64,000 nt of DNA from CAJXJP01 sp964022365 (GCA_964022365.1 CAXHZN010000001.1:1-64000), one strand, 5' to 3'. Shown: positions 11,733-22,680, numbered from the stretch's first letter. Numbers and translations: made by a program. Notes: generated by a model from the letters alone, not told the origin.

Positions 11733-12527
11733 ATGAAAATTTTTATATGTATTCTGAGTTTACTGATAATTTTCTTCCAAAATCTAGAAGTAAGTGCTCA
11801 TAATATTAAAATAGACAAAATTATTGAAAAAACATCTCAAAATTATCAAAAAAATATTTCATTAAAATGACCTTGAGAAAAAATAATTTCAATATTATTA
11901 TTAGAAAAATATGTAAATAAATATAAAAATAATCCTGAAATTGCATATATGTTTGAGGAAATTCAGAAAAATATTTTTATTTCGGATTTTTCAAAATATT
12001 TTGAGAATCATACTAAAAAATTTTTAATAAATCCTGATGAAATAAAAAATTATTGGCTCAATTTACATAATTCAAAAAGACAAAATCACTGATTAAAAAA
12101 TTATACGTATTCAAAAAAACTAGAAAATACTGCGATAGAATGGAGTTATAATAATTATTTTAAGCAGTCAATGGACCATAAAAGAGATTATAAAGATGGT
12201 TGGTATGATTCTACAAAAGTGAATAATTGGTTTGTACAAAGATGAGTAAGTTGTCCAGTTTCTTGATATACCAGAGAATCTGAAAGTATCGCAAAATATG
12301 GATTTTATTGTAATGACTCAGAATGTAGTGAAGAATTTAAAGAATCTCTGAAAGTTATTTTTGATATCTATTACGCGGAAAAACATTTATCGTATCCAGA
12401 AAATGCTCACTACTTAGCAATAGTTTCAAAAAATTTAAAAACACTTTGAGTTTGATATACTTTGTATCAAACTGCTAATCCAGAATATTACGAATATTAT
12501 CTTACAACTCATTATTGTACAAAGTAA
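11733..12527 (+). CDS. Secreted CAP/SCP-domain protein
   Basis: A 264-residue protein with a signal peptide (MKIFICILSLLIIFFQNLEVSA). The second half resembles the CAP (cysteine-rich secretory / SCP) superfamily: LENTAIEWSYNNYFKQS, a GYTRESESIAKYG segment, and ENAHYLAIVSKNLKTLGVGY, which matches the HY-A-V-P/K-...-GVG signature. Four cysteines in the domain could form disulfides. CAP proteins are extracellular and have diverse roles, so no specific activity is proposed. Native UGA-Gly codons are present. Confidence 0.7.
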
Positions 12528-12632
12528 AATAATTATTTTTAATAAATAATTATTTTATTTTTTTATAGAATTTATTTTTGAAAAATATAAAAAATCAGTT
12601 AAAATAAAAATATTAATTTTTAGCAATAAAAA

Positions 12633-13190
12633 ATGCAAAAAGAAATCGAGAAAAAATACGAACTTACGAATCATGATTATGAAATTATTAAAGATAAATG
12701 TAGTTTCATAAAAGACGAAGAACTCAAAGATTATTATCTTGATACTGCAGATTTTATTCTGGGGAAAAATGATTATTTTCTCAGACTCAGAAATGGAAAA
12801 TATGAACTCAAAATCTTAAAAGTAGTTTGAGATGTTCATGAATCAGAAGAATATGAAGACGAAGATATTATTAATGAAAAACTTTCAAAATTTAAAATAA
12901 ATATTGATGATACTTCTGGTGTGATTTTTGTGCACACACAAAGAGAAAAATATGAATATGATTTTAATGGTTTAAAATTTAGTATTGATATCGATCGTTA
13001 TCAATATGATGCGAGATACGAAATAGAACTTATTATAGATTTAGACCAAGAAATAAATGGAGAAGAAAAAATAGAATCAATGAGAAAAATGATTTGATTA
13101 GATTCACTTTGAGGGAGAAATTCAATGAAAGTTGAAACGTGTGCGATGCATCAAAATATTGGATATTACGAAGTGATTAGTAATTATTAG
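12633..13190 (+). CDS. CYTH-domain protein (triphosphate tunnel family)
   Basis: A 185-residue protein starting MQKEIEKKYEL; the N-terminal ExExK-type element is the hallmark of CYTH domains (adenylyl cyclase class IV / thiamine triphosphatase fold). Charged residues follow at intervals: DYYLDT, FLRLRNGKYELKIL, REKYEYDF, KFSIDIDRY and YEIELIIDL. Triphosphate hydrolysis is the common activity of the family; the substrate here is unknown. Three glycines near 12829, 13097 and 13109 are UGA. Confidence 0.8.
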
Positions 13191-13261
13191 AAATATTTTT
13201 TAGACTTCAAGTCCGGACTCGAAAAAAATCGCTATAAATTAGTAATAATAAATAAAAAAAA

Positions 13262-13492
13262 ATGAAAAAAGCAGATATTTACAAAAATTATTTATCGAAA
13301 TTAGAAGAATCTCTCAATGAAGAAAATTTTGATAACCTCGATTATATTATAGAATTTTTAAACTTCCCAAATATTGAAGAAGACGTATATAATGAAATTT
13401 CTGATATAATCGACGAAGCTACATTATTCATAGAATTAAAAGAAGCTGAGTACAAAAACGAAGCTTTGGAAATGATTGGAAAAATTAAATAA
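13262..13492 (+). CDS. Hypothetical protein, 76 aa
   Basis: A small acidic, mostly helical protein (MKKADIYKNYLSKLEESLNE ... EMIGKIK) that I do not recognise. There is no signal peptide, cysteine or membrane segment. The ATG has an A-rich leader typical of native genes here, and the gene stands alone between the CYTH gene and a membrane protein gene. It could be a small regulator, but nothing in the sequence shows this. Confidence 0.6.
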   Translation: MKKADIYKNYLSKLEESLNEENFDNLDYIIEFLNFPNIEEDVYNEISDIIDEATLFIELKEAEYKNEALEMIGKIK

Positions 13493-13571
13493 AATTTTAC
13501 TTTTATTTTTTTCTTCTTACAATCTTTTTAACAAAACAAAACATAACTTCGATATATTTTTAAATAAAATT

Positions 13572-14456
13572 ATGAAAAAAATATTGCTCGGAGTTTTTTT
13601 ATTCTTAATTAGTTTTAGCTGAGTATCAACAACAGCTAATATTATTATAGATAAAGACCTTAATGAAGACAAAAATAGTTTTACAACCACTAATACAAAT
13701 ACTGTTTATCCTTGAGAAAAATGTTTTTGAAAAATTTTTAATAATTCAAATAAAATTTTCATAGGAAGTTTAGAGTCTTCTACAGCAGAAAATCTTACAT
13801 TTGTCGTGCAAAGAGGATTATATAATACTCAAATTTGAGAATTTATTACGCTTGAAAATAATAAAGATAGTATCAATTATTGAAAATACACTTTATTTTT
13901 TTTAGATAAAGATAACAATATATTATCAAGCGATAAATATGGTACAACTCAATATAATGATTTAAAAAAATTAGAAATAGATCATAAAATATATCAAAGA
14001 AAAATTCAACAAGAAAAAAATAGTAAAATAATTATTATTGTCACTCCTGTATTATTTTACCTCATAATATTATGATTAATTTTTTCTCAAAATAGAGTAA
14101 AAATTTATTTTATAGGATTATTTTTTATCTATTGAATTACAATAATCTGTCTTCCATATTGGTTAAAAATACTAAATTTTGATTTTATTATTTTAATCCA
14201 CCTTGCTATGAGTTTGGTTTTATATCTTTTCAATCAAAAATATTTTCAATCAAACCTTAAAGTAAATACAATAAAAATACTTTTATATTTATACGTTTTG
14301 TTTATATTTTTAGTCATATTAAGTGACCTGAATCACTTAGATTATAATAGTACATATATAGTCGTATATCCGTATATAAATGTAATAATTTGATGAATCC
14401 TTAATGTTGTATTATTTTCATATATTTTAAATAATGCACAAAAAAAAGAACTGTAA
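13572..14456 (+). CDS. Membrane protein with exported N-terminal domain
   Basis: A 294-residue protein: signal peptide (MKKILLGVFLFLISFSGVSTTA), an exported region of about 120 residues, then about five hydrophobic helices (IIIIVTPVLFYLIILGLIFS onward). Family not recognised. Many UGA-Gly codons confirm the frame. The TAA stop lies inside the shared terminator with msrB. Confidence 0.7.
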
Positions 14457-14471
14457 AACAGTTCTTTTTTT
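14441..14471. terminator. Bidirectional terminator between convergent genes
   Basis: The stem AAAGAACTGT / ACAGTTCTTT with long A and T tracts serves the membrane protein gene and msrB; the stop codon of the first lies within it and that of msrB touches it. Confidence 0.85.
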
Positions 14472-14911
14472 TATTCAAAATATTTTTTATATTCTGCCAA
14501 TTCTTCGTCTTCTAAACTATCATATTCTATAAAATCGAGAGTAACACCGTTTATACAAAATCTTCTTCATCCTGACTCTTTTGGTCCATCTGGAAACACG
14601 TGACCAAGATGAATATCTGATTTTTGTGTTCTTACTTCTATTCTTCTAGAAAATAGTGAATCATCATCCAAATATTCTATTACATCTTCATTAATTGGTT
14701 GAGTGAAACTCGGCCAACCACAATGGCTTTCAAATTTATGGATTGATAAAAACAAAGGTTGTTTATTGGTAATATCTACATAAATACCCGGCTCATCTAA
14801 ATCGTGATATGGATGAGAATACGGTCTTTCCGTAGCGTTTGCATAACAAACATCACTTTGTATTTGTGATAAATATTCTCACAAATAATTTTTATTTATT
14901 ATTTTCGACAT
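14471..14911 (-). CDS. msrB: Peptide-methionine (R)-S-oxide reductase MsrB
   Basis: A 146-residue MsrB that repairs methionine-R-sulfoxide. Recognisable parts are TERPYSHPYHDLDEPGIYVD, the core SHCGWPSFTQPI, RIEVRTQKSDIHLGHVF, and the catalytic RRFCINGVTLDF near the end. The two CxxC zinc pairs of many MsrBs are absent, placing it in the zinc-free type. No signal peptide is seen, so it is probably cytoplasmic. The start overlaps the end of msrA by 20 bases, so the pair forms an operon. Confidence 0.93.
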
Positions 14912-15593
14912 AATCTTTTCTTCATGATCATTTAAAATAAATATTATAACGAAAAGAACTTTTTCTCGCATAATCTTGGTGATATTCTTCAGCTTCATAA
15001 AAATCACTGACTTCTTCTACACTTGTAGCAATAGTTTTTTCAAAATCTTTATTCTCTATATACTCGTCAATTTTTTGTAATTCGTCTTCATCTGAATAAT
15101 AAATTGCGGTAGTATAGTGATATCATCTATCTGCAAATTGTCATCCTTCATCGTAGGGATCAATATAACTAAAAAATCTATCTAAAATAGTATTTAAATC
15201 TGTGATATTAGGATCATATGTAACTTGCACAGCTTCTCTATGGTCAGTGATTCCACTTGAAACCTGATCATACGTTGCTGTTGAAGCATCTCATCCTATG
15301 TATCCACTTACAGCGCTTGCTACTCATGGAAATTCATCAAAAGCTCATTCTATACACCAGAAACATCCTCAAGCTAAAACAATTGTTTGCGTATTTTCTA
15401 AATCTATATTTTTTTCAACTTGATTTTCTTTTTGATATTGCTTAAAAGCACTTGTGAATTCTGTATTATTTGTCGTATTTTCGTTTGTATTTTCCATATT
15501 TTTTGTATTAATATGTAGAAATATTAGCCAAAACAATATTGTTATTATACCTGCTGTGATAAAATATATGAGATATTTTAAATATTTTTTCAT
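14892..15593 (-). CDS. msrA: Membrane-anchored peptide-methionine (S)-S-oxide reductase MsrA
   Basis: A 233-residue MsrA with an N-terminal membrane anchor (about residues 6-28) and a Thr/Asn/Glu linker, so the enzyme should face outside. The catalytic motif is GGCFWC at 75-80. Further family blocks are VSGYIGG, DHREAVQVTYDP, FADRGYHYTTAIYY and EEYHQDYARK. At the end, reading UGA as Gly gives FKGSGRKDYV, matching the conserved SGR of MsrA; under the standard code the protein would stop two residues earlier. It is co-transcribed with msrB. Confidence 0.93.
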
Positions 15594-15716
15594 AATAAAT
15601 ATGTAATGAATAATACCATTACTATAATTATCTACCTTAAAGAAAACATAAGAAAAAGTTTATAAAAAAATATTTTTACTTATACTAAAAATATTAATAA
15701 TTTTAAAAGAAGTATA

Positions 15717-16271
15717 ATGACAAAAATAATTTTTATCAGACACGCAAGAACAGATTATAACGAATCAGGAAAATTTGATTGTATTTGAGTAGCCAGTCTT
15801 ACACAAGACGGAATAAATCAAGCTAATCAATTAGTTGATATTTTCAAAGATGAAAATATTTCAGCTATCTACTCTTCTCCATTTCAAAGATGTGTAGATA
15901 CAGTGAGAGCTTTATGAGAATCTAAAGGAATAATGATTACTCAAGATCAAGCTTTTATGGAAATCAGAGCCATGATGTTGCAAGACCAAGTATTTGACTG
16001 TAAAAAATTTAAATGGGCAAATGGATACGGTGATGGAGAAAAAATCGTAGAAGTAGATGCAAGAGTGAGAAATAAAATACAATCTCTTCTCGAAAAACAC
16101 GCGTGAGAAACAATCGTAATTTGTGGTCACTGAGATACAACATTTTTAGGAAGAAATTATTTTCATAATGTTGATTATGATACTCAAAAATATACTTCAT
16201 GTTTATATCTCGAAAATAATCCTGAAAAATATACTATTGAAGCGATGTATGGAATCGAAGAAAGTAAATAA
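15717..16271 (+). CDS. Histidine phosphatase family protein (phosphoglycerate mutase-like)
   Basis: A 184-residue protein of the phosphoglycerate-mutase-like branch. The phospho-acceptor motif is FIRHARTDYNESG, the second conserved segment is IYSSPFQRCVDTV, and the second catalytic histidine is in IVICGHGDTTF. Several glycines are UGA. Such proteins are often broad phosphatases; substrate unknown. It begins a run of genes with two small membrane proteins. Confidence 0.85.
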
Positions 16272-16283
16272 TAATTTTAGAAA

Positions 16284-16952
16284 ATGAATATTTTAAAAAC
16301 AATTATAATAAATTTAATACTGGGATTATCGCTTTTATTATACATTTCAGGATATTACGACAGAGTAATTTCTATAAATCAAAGCATATCATTTTTATTT
16401 TTTGTCATTTTTATAATCATATTTTATTTTTTTTGTTACACTTTTTATTTAGTAAGACAAGAAAATATAGATTATAAATCTTGAAATAATATATCGAAAT
16501 TTATTTATAATTTTTGAAAACTTATAAATTTAAAAGTAACTGCAGCTATAATAATTTTATGAGTGAATTTTATAGATTATTTTTATTATATAAGTTGGTT
16601 TTATTGAGAATTTGCATCTGAATATATAATTTTAGCCTTGATAATTATTTATTGAACTAATAAAATTATTTACAATGCCAATAAAAAAGAAATAAAAAAT
16701 CTGCGCATAAGAAAAAAAATACAAATAATAATATTTTTATTTATTATTATTTGAATGTTATATTTTTTTATGAGATTTATTGATAATAATATATTATTTA
16801 GTTATAAATATTTCTGTTGAACTTGAGTAGATTCACATCTTGAAGATATGAAAGTGGGGAAAAATTTTAAATTTGTGTATTATTTTATTTGTGCTTATAT
16901 TTTTTATATTTTTCCATATAACATAACACTAGGATTTTGATGAAAACAATAA
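16284..16952 (+). CDS. Integral membrane protein, 222 aa
   Basis: A hydrophobic protein with about five to six predicted helices, unrecognised. It starts 12 bases after the phosphatase gene. Its end overlaps the next gene by 13 bases. UGA-Gly codons occur throughout (for example in the final GFGGKQ). Confidence 0.7.
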
Positions 16953-17344
16953 TTAAAACTCTTGTATATATTCCTCTATTATATTTTACACAAATCAATT
17001 GAGTTTTTGCAATGGCAACTGAAAGATTTTGAGGTCAATTCTCAACACGAGAATTACCTGAAATTGAGATGTCTATTTTTGGATATATTGATCTAGTTAT
17101 ATACCATATATTATTTATTTTATTTTTACTCTATATTATTAAAACGAATAATATATTAAAAAAAGATATAAGATTATTTTCAATAATATGATTTATTTGA
17201 TCGATGATTTTAATTACTTCAAAAAATTGATGATATTTTTATAATTGGTATTATATTTTGTATTTATATGCTTGAATAATTGTTTTTGATATAATTTTTA
17301 CAATGTATAAAAAAATTAAAAATAATAATACTATTAGTAAATAA
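16940..17344 (+). CDS. Integral membrane protein, 134 aa
   Basis: A small membrane protein, unrecognised. A first hydrophobic segment (LVYIPLLYFTQINGVFA) may be a signal peptide or helix; three more helices follow. It overlaps the upstream membrane gene by 13 bases and lies just before the T-box leader. No function can be inferred. Confidence 0.65.
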
Positions 17345-17379
17345 TTTTGATTTGCAAAACAAATAAAAAAAATTATACT

Positions 17380-17640
17380 TTTTAAGTAACAAAAGCATTT
17401 GAGTCTGCTATCAACAGACAAGCTTGAGGAAGAATAAAAAATATAACTCTCTCTGTCTTATGAACATCTCTCTCTTTACAAGAGAAAGAGAATAAGTTTT
17501 TTACTAGAACCTCTCGGAGTCGACAATCTTCGTTATCAAAATAAAATCAAGAATCGCTTTAGGTGGTACCTTTCAAAATAATTTTGAACCGAAAGCATAA
17601 AATATAACTCAATTTTTGAGAAGTATTTTATGCTTTTTAT
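17380..17640 (+). promoter_or_regulatory. T-box riboswitch (tRNA-sensing leader)
   Basis: The antiterminator is complete: GCTTT-A-GG (17556-17563), the seven-base bulge TGGTACC (17564-17570), an inner TTCAAAA/TTTTGAA hairpin, then CC-GAAAGC (17589-17596) closing the outer helix. GAAAGC also starts a terminator stem (AAAGCATAAAATA with TATTTTATGCTTT, then T-run, ending 17638), so the two folds exclude each other. The bulge TGGT pairs with an ACCA tRNA end. The 5' part holds AGTA (17385) and several hairpins as in a Stem I. Specifier candidates are ATC at about 17410 and 17466, which would mean isoleucine; ileS is 1.65 kb downstream. The specifier is my inference. Confidence 0.8.
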
Positions 17641-17657
17641 TTTTATAAAAAAATACT

Positions 17658-17939
17658 ATGAAAAAACATTCAATCCATTACTTAGTTGCTGCAATTTTAG
17701 CATTTATTTCGAGTATTGTTTCACTTTCAATTGTATCGTCTCAAAGTGCAATTTCAATGCTTATTGCATTTATTATATTTATTATTTTAATAAATATTTC
17801 GTCTATTTTATTTTACAAAAGTTTAAAAGTAGAAAAAAAATGGTTAAAATTTCCTTTTTCCTTTGTAAATTTAATTTGTTATATAATTTTATGAGCTATT
17901 AGTGCTGCAAAAATTATTCAAGTAACTAATATTATCTAA
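17658..17939 (+). CDS. Small membrane protein, 93 aa (T-box-controlled)
   Basis: A hydrophobic protein with three probable helices, unrecognised. It is the first gene after the T-box terminator, so its transcription should depend on uncharged tRNA. UGA-Gly occurs at 17890 (GAISAAKIIQ). Being under a T-box, it may relate to amino-acid or translation physiology, but nothing in the protein shows this. Confidence 0.65.
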
Positions 17940-17950
17940 ATTATTAAAAA

Positions 17951-18145
17951 ATGTTTGATTATTCTACTGATGTACTTCTGATTTTACTTGGTTTAGTTTG
18001 GTATATTTTTGCATTTATTCAATACCATGAATTACTTAAATGACACGGATTTAATGGTTTAATGCTCTTTATGTCACCAAGATTAATGTGACTGATTATT
18101 GGTCCTATATTAATGATTGTTTGAGTTTTAAAATTAATATTTTAG
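17951..18145 (+). CDS. Small membrane protein, 64 aa
   Basis: Two hydrophobic helices with UGA-Gly codons; not recognised (MFDYSTDVLLILLGLVWYIF). It follows the 93-aa gene by 11 bases and ends in TAG, which is the beginning of a 28-base repeat. Confidence 0.6.
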
Positions 18146-18169
18146 TGCAGTTTTGGAATAATAAATAAA
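18142..18169 (+). repeat. 28-bp direct repeat, copy 1
   Basis: A 28-base sequence beginning TTAGTGCAG and ending ATAAATAAA; an identical copy lies at 18714-18741. Both copies follow a small membrane gene and precede the next start codon, so the unit may be a duplicated leader. Confidence 0.8.
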
Positions 18170-18179
18170 TTAAATTGTA

Positions 18180-18710
18180 ATGGATAAATTATATAAATTC
18201 TCTATTTCAGAAAAAAAATATCAAATTGTAATATTTTGGTTAGTAATAGTTATAATAAATTCTCTTCCTTGATTTATTTGGTGATGAACATTTGATATAT
18301 TATGACGTATATTATGAATTCTTACATGGTTACTCGTATACGTATTATTTATTTCTCAATTATTTAAAAGAATTGAAAATAAAGTATTAAAATGTGCTAT
18401 TTATAATTCTTATAAAATAAAAACATTCTTAATAATTTTTATTATCTGATTTTACCTAGATTTATATTTATGAATAATAAGTATAAGTTTATCAGAGGAC
18501 TTAATGAATCTATTAGACTACAAAGTCTATTCACCAGATACACTCATGTGGCAAACAGAATATAAGGTTTTATTCTCATACCTCACTACCATTATTCATT
18601 GATGACTTTTAAATGTATTAATTTGAATATTTAGTTTATTTTTATTCTGAATTTTCAATTTATTAATCAAATTTTGATCAATTAGAAAAGAATATTATAG
18701 CAAATATTAA
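18180..18710 (+). CDS. Integral membrane protein, 176 aa
   Basis: Four or more hydrophobic helices, many UGA-Gly codons (SLPGFIWGGTFDILGRILG); family not recognised. It is flanked by the two copies of the 28-bp repeat and lies in the T-box-led run. Confidence 0.65.
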
Positions 18711-18713
18711 AAA

Positions 18714-18741
18714 TTAGTGCAGTTTTGGAATAATAAATAAA
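18714..18741 (+). repeat. 28-bp direct repeat, copy 2
   Basis: Identical to 18142-18169. It lies just upstream of the DUF559 gene. Confidence 0.8.
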
Positions 18742-18749
18742 AAGTAATA

Positions 18750-19139
18750 ATGAAATCAATTCCTGAAATTATAAAAGTCGCTTCTCGAGATTTACGCAAA
18801 AATATGACCGAAGCAGAAATATTACTTTGGGAAAATTTAAAAGCAAGAAAATTGAACGGATTAAAATTTTGAAGACAAAGTCCAACATATGTTTACACGG
18901 AAAATTCTTGATTAGATAGATACGTAATTCCAGATTTTCTCTGTAGCGAATATAAACTCATTATTGAACTTGATGGAAGTATTCATAATAAACAAGAAGT
19001 TTATTTATTAGATGGAGAGAAAGAAAAATTATTAAAAAATAATTGATATAAAGTTATAAGGTTTCAGAATAAAGAAATTTTACAAAACTTACATACAGTT
19101 TTACAAAAGATTAGTACACTTTGCTCTTGTAAAGAGTAA
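18750..19139 (+). CDS. DUF559 endonuclease-domain protein
   Basis: A 129-residue protein of the DUF559 / Vsr-like nuclease group in the PD-(D/E)XK fold. Supporting segments: LRKNMTEAEILLWENLKARK at the start, YVIPDFLCSEYKLIIELDGS in the centre (catalytic D...E.D pattern), and GYKVIRFQNKEIL near the end. These are widespread, small, often mobile genes with poorly known function. It follows the second 28-bp repeat, possibly part of the T-box-led transcript. Confidence 0.82.
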
Positions 19140-19189
19140 ATGTCCGTTAGGACAAAAGAGTTATTAAAAGGTTAAATTCAATTATAACT

Positions 19190-19224
19190 CTTCCCTAAAT
19201 CCCTACTCTTTCCAAGAGCAGGGA
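19190..19224 (+). repeat. Dispersed hairpin repeat, copy 1
   Basis: A 35-base element CTTCCCTAAAT followed by the stem CCCTACTCTT / AAGAGCAGGG. A nearly identical copy is at 61087-61121. Here no T-tract follows, so it is unlikely to terminate transcription toward ileS. Confidence 0.7.
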
Positions 19225-19293
19225 CTTGAAAATATGTCCGTAATGACTAAAAACTAATCTAAAAACACTTTTAAAACATAATAAACTTTTACT

Positions 19294-22200
19294 ATGGCTC
19301 AATTTGAGAAAGTAAATCCGAAACAAAGTTTTCCAGAAATGGAGGAAGCTATGTTAGCGTTTTGGAAAGAACATAAAACCTTTGAAAAATCTGTAGAAAA
19401 CAGAGAAGGTGCAGAAGAATTTAATTTTTATGATGGACCTCCGTTTGCAACTGGAACTCCTCACTACGGTCATATATTGGCTGGTACAATCAAGGATGTA
19501 ATCCCGAGATATCAAACAATGAACGGAAAACAAGTTCATAGAAAATTTGGTTGGGATTGTCATGGTTTACCGATTGAAAATATTGTTGAGAAAAAATTAG
19601 AAATCTCTGGAAAAGATGATATCGAATGAAAAGTTTGAGTACATAAATTCAATGAAACATGTAGAGAAAATGTATTTACTTATGCTCATGAATGGGAAAA
19701 AACAGTAAATAGAATGGGTCGTTGGGTTGATATGGAAAATGACTATAAAACTATGGATGTTGATTTCATGCAATCTGTATGGTGGGTATATTCAGAACTT
19801 TATAAAAAAGGGCTTGTATACGAAGGATATAGAGTTGTACCATATTGTCCAAGATGTTCTACTCCTCTTTCGAACTTTGAAGTAAATCAAGGATATAAAG
19901 ATAAACAAGATAAAACTACAACGGTAAAATTTAAAGTAAAAGGAAACGAATCAAAATATATCTTAGCTTGGACTACTACTCCTTGGACACTTGTAGCAAA
20001 CCTTGGTTTAGCTGTTGGTGAGGATATCGATTATGTTGAATTACTTGATCATAAAACAGAAGAAACATATATTTTAGCTAGAGACCTCGTAAAAAATTAT
20101 TTCAAAAATGATGACAATTACGTTATCATGAGAGAATATAAAGGTTCTTGCTTGAAAGGTATTAAATATGAACCATTATTTTCAGATTTTGATCCAGAAG
20201 TAAATCCAGAAGTATATGAAACTCAAGGATTTAAAAAAGGGAAAAACACTCACAGTGTGGTTATTGGTCATCATGTAACAACTGAATCTGGTACTGGGGT
20301 TGTACATATTGCTCCAGCTTATGGTGAAGATGATTACCAAATTGGGAAAGATCAAAGTTTAGGTTTTGTTATCCACATCGCTGATAACGGAAATACACAT
20401 AATTTATTAGAACATAATGGAGTTCAAGTATTTGAATACAACGAAATAGCTCTCCAAGATGTAAAACAAAGAGGTTTAACACTTCAAATAAATACCTACG
20501 ATCATTCATACCCTCATTGTTGGAGATGTGATTCACCACTTATTTATAGAGCTATTTCTGCTTGGTATGTAAATGTGGAAAAAATCAAAGATAAAATGGT
20601 TGATAATAATCAAGAAATCAACTGGACTCCAAACGAAATAAAAGACGGTAGATTTGGTAAATGGGTTGCAAATGCAAAAGATTGGAATATTTCTAGAAAT
20701 AGATATTGGGGATCAGCAATTCCTGTTTGGCAAAATGAAGATAAAACAGCTGAATTATGTATCGGTTCTATTGAAGAAATGTATAATCACAATAAACCTT
20801 ACGGTCAAATAGAAAAAAAAGAAGAAAATGGTGAAACAAAATATTTCTATACAAATACAAATAAAGAAGTAGATATTCATAAACATTTCGTAGATGAAAT
20901 TTTCTTAGAATGTCCAAAAACTGGTCAAAAATTAAAAAGAGTTCCTGAAGTTTTAGACTGTTGGTTTGAATCTGGTGCTATGCCATATGCATCAAAAGGA
21001 TATCCTTTTAAACAAGAAGATAGTTTTAAATTCCCTGCTGATTTTATCGCAGAAGGTCTCGATCAAACAAGAGGTTGGTTTTATACTCTTCTGATTCTTG
21101 GAACAGCTTTATTTGATAAAGCTCCGATGAAAAATGTAATCGTAAATGGGATTGTTTTAGCTGAAGATGGACATAAAATGTCAAAATCTAAACAAAATTA
21201 TCCAGATCCAAAAATTGTTTTTGATAAATATGGAGCTGATGCAATGAGATTTTATCTTATGAATTCTCCAGTAGTTGAAGCACAAGATTTTAGATTTAGT
21301 GAAGTATGAGTAGAAGAAGTAGTTAAAAAAGTAATTTTACCACTTTGGAATACATATTATTTCTTCACAACATATGCAAATATTGATAATTTTGAACCGA
21401 AATGATTACCTGAAAATCTAGAAAATAATTTAGATAAATGGCTTATTTCAGAACTAAATACTCTTACTCGTGAAGTTTCTCAAGGATTTGATGAATATAA
21501 ACTAGCAAGAGCTACAAAACCAATTGTAAAATTCATGGATAATCTTACAAACTGGTATATCAGAAGATCGAGAAAAAGATTCTGGAAATCTGAAAATGAT
21601 GGAGACAAAATTCAAGCATATGAAACGCTTAATTATGTTTTAGTTGAAACAACAAAAGTACTTGCTCCATTTATGCCATTTATTTCAGAATATATGTATA
21701 AAAATCTTACAAAAGATGAATCGGTACATTTAACTGACTTCCCTGTATTTGATGGATCAAAAATTGATGAAAAATTAAACTCTGATACTGATACAATTCA
21801 AAAAATTATTACTCTTGGTCTCGCATGGAGAGCAAATAATAAAATTAGAGTAAGACAACCTCTGCAATCTATTAGCGTTACAGAAAAATTTGATGATTTC
21901 TTTGTCGAAATTTTAAAAGAAGAACTCAATGTAAAAGAAGTAAACGTTGTAGATGGAAACTCACTTGCAAAACAAATCTGTAAACCAAACGGAAGAGCAA
22001 TCGGGCCAAAATTTGGAAAAGATGTAAAATTTATCATGAGTGAAGCAAAAGCTGGTAATTTTGAAATTTTAGCAAATTGAGATGCAAGAGTAGGACATTT
22101 CGAACTTTCTCCAAGTGATTTTGAACTTGTTTTCCAATCTGGAGATTCATGAGCATTAATCGAAGCTGGCTTTGGTATGGTAATTGCAATGGATGATACC

Positions 22201-22458
22201 ATTACTGATGAATTAAAAGTTGAATGATATTACAGAGATATAGTGAGACACATTCAAGAAGCGAGAAAAGAAGCTGATTACCAAGTTGACGATAGAATTT
22301 CAGTAGAAATTTCTGGAGCAAATGAAGTAGTTGAAAAATTTACTCAAAATATTGAATCTGAAACACTTTCAAAAATCACTCAAAATATTGAATCTGCTGA
22401 TGTAGAAAAAAATATTCAAATGGATGATTTAGAAGTAAAAATTTTATTAAAAAAATAA
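19294..22458 (+). CDS. ileS: Isoleucyl-tRNA synthetase
   Basis: A 1054-residue class I synthetase that charges tRNA-Ile. The HIGH motif is HYGH (57-60) in YDGPPFATGTPHYGH. The CP1 editing domain has LAWTTTPWTL, GTGVVHIAPAYGEDD and DHSYPHCWRC. KMSKS is exact at 628-632. The anticodon-binding domain is followed by a long C-terminal extension as in the eukaryote-like (mupirocin-tolerant) IleRS type. The start MAQFEKVNPKQSFPEMEE has no Shine-Dalgarno. It uses mostly GGN for glycine with only a few UGA, in line with strong expression. A T-box 1.65 kb upstream may control it. Confidence 0.97.
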
Positions 22459-22465
22459 TTTTTTA

Positions 22466-22499
22466 AAACTCAAGAAAATAAATTTCTTGAGTTTTTTTT
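22466..22499 (+). terminator. ileS terminator
   Basis: The stem AAACTCAAGAAA / TTTCTTGAGTTT followed by eight T, 7 bases after the ileS stop. Confidence 0.85.
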
Positions 22500-22574
22500 G
22501 ACATTAAAAATAATTATTTCAATTATTAATATAATAATTTTTACAATTTGTTTTATTTTACCAAAATATTTCTA

Positions 22575-22601
22575 AGGAAAGCGCGATTTATCGCGCTTTC
22601 C
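22575..22601. repeat. GC-rich perfect hairpin without T-tract
   Basis: An 11-bp stem GGAAAGCGCGA / TCGCGCTTTCC with loop TTTA. It is unusually GC-rich for this genome and abuts the -35 box of the following promoter. No T-run follows, so an operator or an insertion scar is more likely than a terminator. Confidence 0.6.
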
Positions 22602-22603
22602 TA

Positions 22604-22630
22604 TTGACTTTAAAAATATTTCTCTATAAT
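22604..22630 (+). promoter_or_regulatory. Sigma-70-type promoter
   Basis: TTGACT and TATAAT with 15 bases between them (16 if the first box is read as ATTGAC), 56 bases before the start codon at 22687. Confidence 0.65.
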
Positions 22631-22675
22631 TCATTACGCACAACACAAACATATAACAAAAACAAAAAACGAAAC

Positions 22676-22680
22676 AGGAG
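22676..22680 (+). promoter_or_regulatory. Shine-Dalgarno AGGAG
   Basis: AGGAG 6 bases before ATG 22687. A matching AGGAG sits at 23082-23086, 6 bases before ATG 23093. Most genes in the window have none. Confidence 0.7.

Noticed and set aside
13200..13240. A tRNA T-arm-like segment (TTCAAGTCC)
   Set aside because: No acceptor stem, anticodon arm or D-arm can be formed around it; it is a short chance palindrome GTCCGGAC.
14892..14945. MsrA ending at the UGA near 14930
   Set aside because: Reading through as Gly restores the family-conserved SGR segment and ends at TAA 14892, so UGA is not the stop here.
17345..17657. RNase P RNA, SRP RNA or tmRNA in the gap
   Set aside because: The conserved cores of these RNAs are missing; the TGGTACC bulge with antiterminator and terminator identifies a T-box instead.
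21798..22202. A 134-residue minus-strand open frame
   Set aside because: It is an antisense shadow of ileS, whose frame has clear synthetase motifs.
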